Assembly (NCBI GenBank): GCA_938003885.1
Contig: CALKWT010000013.1
Location: forward strand, 1 to 21,066
Length of the DNA stretch: 21,066 nt
Direction of reading: 5' to 3'
Origin: an uncultured Balneolaceae bacterium
GTDB taxonomy: Bacteria > Bacteroidota > Rhodothermia > Balneolales > Balneolaceae
Positions 16,580 through 21,066 of the stretch are shown in pieces. The translations under genes were made by a program, and so were the position numbers. The notes under the pieces were generated by a model. It ran no database searches. It was given only the letters and a program-made list of their open reading frames with translations, and was not told where the DNA came from. Every line of letters starts with the position of its first letter. Positions within the stretch are counted from its first letter, which is position 1.

Positions 16580-17827
16580 CTAAACAACAACTTCCTCTTC
16601 TTGCACCTTCTTTTCAGCTTCCTGATCATCAAAGACAAAGAAGAAGATGATCATGACAACTACGGCGAATACAGCGGGAATGATCCAGATCATCTCCCAG
16701 TTCTGCTGGCCATCAATCGTGTAGAAGTCGGCAATAAGTCCTGCGGCCCAGAAACCGATCAGCATACCAATTCCATAGGTAGCGAGTGTAATCAGGCCCT
16801 GCGCAGAGCTCTTAAACTTCTCTCCTGCTTTGGAGTCAGTATAAATTTGCCCTGTGACAAAGAAGAAATCGTAGCAGAGACCGTGCAGAGCGATTCCGAT
16901 GATAAGCATAAACATCAGTTCGCCAGAGTTTCCGTAGGCAAACAGTGCATATCGTACAGCCCATGACAACATCCCTACCAGGAGTGTCTTCTTTAAACCA
17001 AAGCGCACCAGGAAGAATGGGATAAGTAACATGAAAAGAGCTTCTGAAAGCTGTCCGAGCGTCATGATTCCTGTGGCATTTTCAACTCCTACATCGATCA
17101 GGAATGGGTTGGCGTACTGATAATAAAAAGAGAGCGGAATACAGATGAAAATGGATGCCATCACAAAAATCAGGAAGTTACGATCTTTCAGCATGTTGAG
17201 TGCATCCAGTCCCAAAACCTCCTTGACCGAAACTTTGGTATCCCGGGAAACCACCGGAGGTGTTTTAGGCAGTGTAAAACAGTAGACACCCAGAATGGCA
17301 GAACTGACAGCTCCCATTAAAAAGGTGTTGCTCAAAAGACCCTGCTGAATAGCTGAAGCGGAGTCCCACGAAAATACAAAACTGATCGCCAGGCCAGCGG
17401 CAATCCAGCCAATGGTTCCCCAGACCCGCACTTTAGCAAACTCTTCAGCCGGATTTGCCATCTGACGGAAGGAGATGGAGTTAACCAGGGCAAGAGTCGG
17501 CATGAACAGGATCATATAGACCAATACATAGGGGAAGAAAACGGAGAATTCCGTCGTGTTCGCCATCAGATACATCAGTACAGCACCCGCCAGGTGAATG
17601 ACTCCCAAAATGCGCTCAGCATTGAAGTAGCGGTCTGCAATCAGCCCAACGATGAAGGGGGCAATAATGGCACCCCAGGATTGTGTCGAAAAAGCCATGC
17701 CAATCTGTGCACCGGATGCTCCAAGGTTACTTCCCAGAAAAGTCCCCAGTGTAACAAACCATGCGCCCCAGACAAAAAACTCCAGGAACATCATCCCGCT
17801 GAGGCGGGTTCTTACAAAATTTTCCAT
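16580..17827 (-). CDS. MFS transporter, nucleoside:H+ symporter (NupG/YegT-like) family
   Basis: A 415-residue inner-membrane protein with about twelve hydrophobic segments. The N-terminus RLSGMMFLEFFVWGAWF and KVRVWGTIGWIAAG (132-145) are typical of the nucleoside:H+ symporter family, and LIADRYF (62-68) is the MFS loop 2-3 motif. The C-terminus is acidic (DDQEAEKKVQEEEVVV). Characterised members move nucleosides by proton symport, but many Bacteroidota and Planctomycetota members sit beside sugar oxidoreductases and isomerases, as here, and may carry other sugar-like compounds. It is transcribed divergently from the Gfo/Idh gene across a 170-base gap, so the two may share control. The assignment to MFS and this family is sound; the substrate is not known. 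Confidence 0.92.
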   Translation of the reverse strand: MENFVRTRLSGMMFLEFFVWGAWFVTLGTFLGSNLGASGAQIGMAFSTQSWGAIIAPFIVGLIADRYFNAERILGVIHLAGAVLMYLMANTTEFSVFFPYVLVYMILFMPTLALVNSISFRQMANPAEEFAKVRVWGTIGWIAAGLAISFVFSWDSASAIQQGLLSNTFLMGAVSSAILGVYCFTLPKTPPVVSRDTKVSVKEVLGLDALNMLKDRNFLIFVMASIFICIPLSFYYQYANPFLIDVGVENATGIMTLGQLSEALFMLLIPFFLVRFGLKKTLLVGMLSWAVRYALFAYGNSGELMFMLIIGIALHGLCYDFFFVTGQIYTDSKAGEKFKSSAQGLITLATYGIGMLIGFWAAGLIADFYTIDGQQNWEMIWIIPAVFAVVVMIIFFFVFDDQEAEKKVQEEEVVV

Positions 17828-17882
17828 TAATCGTTTTCTTGGTTAAAAGTAATTAGTTATGTTTTTGAATATGAATGTTCTT

Positions 17883-17912
17883 CTTCACACATGCAAGTAA
17901 AACAATGTGAAG
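17883..17912. promoter_or_regulatory. Candidate operator between the divergent transporter and oxidoreductase genes
   Basis: A perfect inverted repeat, CTTCACA (17883-17889) and TGTGAAG (17906-17912), is separated by 16 bases and sits near the middle of the 170-base divergent intergenic region. Half-site centres are 23 bases apart, about two helical turns, which suits a dimeric regulator acting on both promoters. A second AT-rich repeat, AAACTT (17968-17973) with AAGTTT (17990-17995), abuts the Gfo/Idh start. No regulator gene is in the window. Confidence 0.35.
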
Positions 17913-17997
17913 TAGTTGTAGATTTTCATAATCTTCTGTATCTCCCCAGATGCAAAAGGTGGTCAATAAAACTTGAAATTTTAAATAGAAAGTTTCT

Positions 17998-19155
17998 ATG
18001 AGTAAAAAAATTCGAATGGGCATGGTAGGCGGAAGTCTCGATGCCTTTATTGGTGATGTACATAGAAAAGCTTCAGCTTTGGACGGGCAGTTTGAACTCG
18101 TCTGCGGAGCTTTTAGCAGTTCTCCCGAAAAATCTGCTCAGACCGGCAGAGCATTAGGTCTGGAAGAATCACGTGTCTACGGAACGTACGATGAAATGAT
18201 TGAAAAAGAGGCAGAGCTTCCCGAAGAGGAGCGGATGGAAGTGGTCTCTATTGTGACTCCGAATCACGTACATTTTGGGCCGGCAAAAAAATCACTTGAA
18301 AAAGGGTTTCATGTAATTATTGACAAACCTCTCGCTTTTTCATTGGAAGAGGCGAGAATACTTCAGCAAGTTGTACAGGAGACCGGAAACATTCTGGCAT
18401 TGACCCACACCTATACAGGATATCCGATGATCAAGGAGGCACGTCACCTCGTACAGAATGGGGATATCGGTAAGGTTCGCAAGATATACGTGGAGTATCC
18501 CCAGGGCTGGCTGGCAGAACCACTGGAACAGAGCGGGGACAAACAGGCGTCATGGAGAACAGATCCCACCAAGTCGGGCGAAGGCGGTGCGGTTGGTGAT
18601 ATCGGAACACATGCGGCCAACCTGGCAGAATATGTAAGTGGACTTAAAATCGAAAAGGTCTGTGCAGATATTAACATTGTAGTGGATAACCGAAAGTTAG
18701 ATGACGATGCATCCGCGCTGCTCAGGTTTGAGAATGGCGCATCCGGAGTATTGGTCGCCACACAGGTTGCTACCGGAGAGGAAAATAACCTCCGACTTCG
18801 TATCTATGGGGAGACCGGCGGATTGGAGTGGAGCCATACGGATCCCAATACATTGTTGGTGAAAAGCAACAGTGAACCAGCCAGGATCTATCGCACCGGA
18901 GGCGGTTACGTCTCTTCGGCAGCCGTAAACAATACAAGAGTCCCGGCAGGCCATCCGGAAGGATATCTGGAAGCATTTGCAAATATCTATGTCGCTTTTT
19001 CAAGAGCGGTCAGAGACCACCAGAGAGGTGAACTTAAGCCGGTTGAGCAGTATGATTTCCCGCTTGTTCAGGATGGTGTAAGAGGCGTGGCGTTTATTTC
19101 TGCCATGATCAAATCAGGTAAAACAGAAAGTAAATGGACAAAAATAGAACTATGA
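17998..19155 (+). CDS. Gfo/Idh/MocA-family NAD(P)-dependent oxidoreductase
   Basis: A cytosolic two-domain dehydrogenase of 385 residues acting on a sugar or cyclitol. The Rossmann domain opens with GMVGGSLDAFIGDVH (8-22), a variant glycine-rich loop, and continues with TPNHVHF (87-93) and the family IDKP motif (108-111, usually EKP), where K110 is the expected catalytic lysine. In the substrate domain GGAVGDIGTHAANL (196-209) supplies the expected catalytic D201 and H205. There is no signal peptide, unlike many exported members. The stop codon overlaps the ATG of the next gene (ATGA), so they are translationally coupled and probably consecutive steps on one compound. The substrate cannot be deduced; oxidation of a hydroxyl on a pyranose ring is typical of the family. 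Confidence 0.95.
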   Translation: MSKKIRMGMVGGSLDAFIGDVHRKASALDGQFELVCGAFSSSPEKSAQTGRALGLEESRVYGTYDEMIEKEAELPEEERMEVVSIVTPNHVHFGPAKKSLEKGFHVIIDKPLAFSLEEARILQQVVQETGNILALTHTYTGYPMIKEARHLVQNGDIGKVRKIYVEYPQGWLAEPLEQSGDKQASWRTDPTKSGEGGAVGDIGTHAANLAEYVSGLKIEKVCADINIVVDNRKLDDDASALLRFENGASGVLVATQVATGEENNLRLRIYGETGGLEWSHTDPNTLLVKSNSEPARIYRTGGGYVSSAAVNNTRVPAGHPEGYLEAFANIYVAFSRAVRDHQRGELKPVEQYDFPLVQDGVRGVAFISAMIKSGKTESKWTKIEL

Positions 19156-20207
19156 AAACTATAAAAGGACCCGCAATATTTTTAGCTCAGTTTGTAGGAG
19201 ACGAAGCTCCGTTTAACGACATCATATCGATCTGCAAGTGGGCGGCATCCCTGGGTTATAAAGGAGTTCAGATTCCTACCTGGGAGAAAGGCCTGATCGA
19301 CCTTGAGAAAGTTGCTGAAAGTAAAACCTATGCCGATGAATACAGAGGTAAAATAGAGGAACTCGGCCTTGAGATTACCGAACTCTCTACACACCTGCAG
19401 GGACAGCTGGTGGCAGTAAACCCCGCATACGATGTGATGTTTGACGGTTTTGCCCCTAAAGAGGTGCATGGTAAGCCTAAAGAGCGTCAGAAGTGGGCTG
19501 AAAATCAATTGATGCTGGCAGCGAAAGCAAGCAGGAATCTCGGCCTGAACGCATTAGGCTCTTTCTCTGGAGCTCTTTTGTGGCACACGGTCTATCCCTG
19601 GCCTCAGCGGCCAGCCGGACTGGTTGAAGATGGGTTTGCTGAACTTGCAAGATTATGGAAACCCATTTTGAATGAGCTGGATGAACAGGGAGTGGATGTC
19701 TGCTATGAGCTGCATCCTGGTGAGGATCTGCATGATGGTGTTACCTTTGAGCGGTTTCTGGAAGCTACCGGAAACCATCCCAGAGCGCGAATTCTATACG
19801 ACCCCAGCCATTTCGTGTTGCAACAGCTGGACTACCTCAGCTTCATTGATATCTACAAGGATTATATCAAAGCATTTCATGTGAAAGATGCCGAATTTAA
19901 TCCTACCGGGCGAAGCGGTGTCTATGGTGGATACGAAAGCTGGATCGACCGTCCCGGAAGATTTCGCTCCTTAGGAGATGGGCAGGTCGATTTTGTTTCG
20001 ATCTTTACCAAGCTCTCCCAGTATGGATTGGACTTATGGGCTGTTCTTGAGTGGGAGTGCTGCATCAAACACCCTGAACAAGGTGCAGAAGAGGGCGCAC
20101 CGTTTATTCAGGAGCACATCATTCGTGTTACTGAGAAAGCCTTTGATGATTTTGCCGGTGGAAACAGTGATGATGAGTTAAATAAAAAAATTCTCGGCAT
20201 CCGCTAA
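19152..20207 (+). CDS. Sugar phosphate isomerase/epimerase (xylose isomerase-like TIM barrel)
   Basis: A cytosolic (beta/alpha)8 metal enzyme of 351 residues. Likely metal and catalytic residues lie in the family's usual places: E186 and H188 in CYELHPGED, D217 and H220 in YDPSHF, H243 in FHVKDAEF, and E300 in VLEWE. The family isomerises or epimerises sugars and cyclitols through an enediolate or keto intermediate. ATG 19152 is preferred over the in-frame ATG 19134 because it forms a 4-base ATGA overlap with the Gfo/Idh stop codon. With that gene and the divergent transporter it makes an uptake, oxidation and isomerisation module. A strong terminator follows 33 bases after the stop. Confidence 0.93.
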   Translation: MKTIKGPAIFLAQFVGDEAPFNDIISICKWAASLGYKGVQIPTWEKGLIDLEKVAESKTYADEYRGKIEELGLEITELSTHLQGQLVAVNPAYDVMFDGFAPKEVHGKPKERQKWAENQLMLAAKASRNLGLNALGSFSGALLWHTVYPWPQRPAGLVEDGFAELARLWKPILNELDEQGVDVCYELHPGEDLHDGVTFERFLEATGNHPRARILYDPSHFVLQQLDYLSFIDIYKDYIKAFHVKDAEFNPTGRSGVYGGYESWIDRPGRFRSLGDGQVDFVSIFTKLSQYGLDLWAVLEWECCIKHPEQGAEEGAPFIQEHIIRVTEKAFDDFAGGNSDDELNKKILGIR

Positions 20208-20240
20208 TTCCAGGTGAATTTCAGAGCAGATCAACGTTTG

Positions 20241-20282
20241 GGCCCGGGTATTCTCTCCTGATGGAGGGACCCGGGCCTTTTT
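20241..20282 (+). terminator. Rho-independent terminator after the Gfo/Idh-isomerase operon
   Basis: A perfect 9-bp GC-rich stem, GGCCCGGGT (20241-20249) with ACCCGGGCC (20269-20277), continues after a small bulge into CTCTCC (20253-20258) with GGAGGG (20263-20268, one T-G pair) and loop TGAT. TTTTT ATTT follows at once. Confidence 0.92.
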
Positions 20283-20421
20283 ATTTACTGTTTTCATCTA
20301 TTTTTACTTTTAGTCAAAACCGTACCAGCTCTTCTTTTTTTGGTTTCAGAATGACAACTGTCAGGAGGCTTGTGAACCTGATATGATTCTAAATAAGTAG
20401 TATTTTTACAATTTCGGCTCG

Positions 20422-21066
20422 ATGAATATATTAAAAAGGAAAGGAGTCGAGATCTCCTTTCAGGCCTATATAATAACCGCCCTTTCCTACATGGCTTTGG
20501 GGCTTTTCTCCTCACTTATCATCGGCCTGATTCTCCGGACAGCGGGGGAACAGTTCGGATTGCTTCAACTGGTTACCATCGGCCAGACAGCCATGGGGCT
20601 GATGGGGCCGGCTATAGGGGTGGCCATCGCCTACGGATTGAAAGCTCCGCCACTGGTACTCTTCGCTTCTGCTGCCGCCGGAGCCTTTGGTGCAGTTTCA
20701 GGCGGCCCTGCCGGTGCCTATGTCGCCTCTCTACTGGCTGTCGAAACAGGAAAGTTGCTCTCCGGATCGACACGTCTGGATATCATCCTAACACCACTTG
20801 TAACCATACTGGTTGGTTATTTTGCGGCGGAATCGGTAGGAGTTTTAATTCATCAGGGAATGATTGCATTTGGAGACGTGATCAACTGGTCTGTAGAAAG
20901 GCAGCCTTTTCTGATGGGTATTTTAGTTGCCACCCTTATGGGGTTTGCTCTTACTGCTCCGATATCGAGTGCAGCGATTGCCATTATGCTCGGCCTGGAT
21001 GGCCTGGCCGCAGGAGCAGCAACCGTAGGATGTTCAGCTCAGATGGTTGGATTTGCGGTCAGCAGT
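20422..21066 (+). CDS. PTS_EIIC_2-family membrane protein (partial, runs off the window)
   Basis: The first 215 residues of an integral membrane protein; the 3' end lies beyond the window. KRKGVEISFQAYIITALSYM at the N-terminus, GAVSGGPAGAYVASLLAVE and TRLDIILTPLVTILVG in the middle, and APISSAAIAIMLGL then AAGAATVGCSAQMVGFAV near the edge match the family annotated as phosphotransferase system EIIC type 2. Classical EIIC proteins carry sugars in PTS complexes with EIIA and EIIB; no such domain is in the visible part and FCB bacteria often lack a full sugar PTS, so the real role is uncertain. ATG 20422 is the first ATG before the conserved region; there is no Shine-Dalgarno sequence. The 214 bases upstream hold the previous operon's terminator and weak nested repeats (AGAAT 20348-20352 with ATTCT 20386-20390; TCAGG 20361-20365 with CCTGA 20377-20381). 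Confidence 0.85.
   Translation, partial: MNILKRKGVEISFQAYIITALSYMALGLFSSLIIGLILRTAGEQFGLLQLVTIGQTAMGLMGPAIGVAIAYGLKAPPLVLFASAAAGAFGAVSGGPAGAYVASLLAVETGKLLSGSTRLDIILTPLVTILVGYFAAESVGVLIHQGMIAFGDVINWSVERQPFLMGILVATLMGFALTAPISSAAIAIMLGLDGLAAGAATVGCSAQMVGFAVSS

Overview
The window looks like chromosomal DNA of a Gram-negative bacterium of the Bacteroidota/Balneolota/Rhodothermota side of the FCB group. The evidence is an adjacent SusC/SusD pair, several lipoproteins with Bacteroidota-like lipoboxes, large FG-GAP/VCBS-ASPIC proteins, and start sites that mostly lack a Shine-Dalgarno sequence. The short, proteobacterial-looking IspG fits Balneolota-type lineages better than classical Bacteroides, but this is inference. 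I see no tRNA, rRNA, CRISPR array, insertion sequence or phage gene.

Layout. (1) 1-1424: the tail of an unidentified gene, then ispG of the MEP isoprenoid pathway, closed by a terminator whose stem contains the ispG stop codon. (2) 1462-7852: a structured leader, then a tight three-gene run. It encodes a 1159-residue lipoprotein (TPR, VCBS propeller, ASPIC/UnbV and a large C-terminal region), a 641-residue membrane-anchored CRTAC1-type VCBS-ASPIC protein, and an orphan RnfD/NqrB-like membrane protein that overlaps it. (3) 7853-12904: a hairpin-rich intergenic stretch with a terminator-like element, then SusC and SusD and a clear terminator. (4) 12905-16432: a third VCBS-ASPIC lipoprotein of 1111 residues with two propeller halves around an ASPIC domain. 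(5) 16433-20282: an MFS transporter of the nucleoside:H+ symporter family, divergent from a translationally coupled Gfo/Idh/MocA oxidoreductase and TIM-barrel sugar isomerase/epimerase, with terminators at both ends. (6) 20422-end: the start of a PTS_EIIC_2-type membrane protein, cut by the window edge.

How the genes may work together. Genes 1590-16432 put three very large, probably calcium-binding ASPIC proteins beside a TonB-dependent SusCD importer and one inner-membrane RnfD-like protein, with no glycoside hydrolase, sulfatase or peptidase among them. I infer a cell-envelope system in which lipoproteins capture or organise an unknown extracellular ligand, SusCD imports it, and the RnfD-like protein links the periplasmic CRTAC1 protein to the inner membrane. 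This is the most interesting part of the window. The 16580-20207 module looks like uptake plus oxidation and isomerisation of a sugar-like or nucleoside-like compound.
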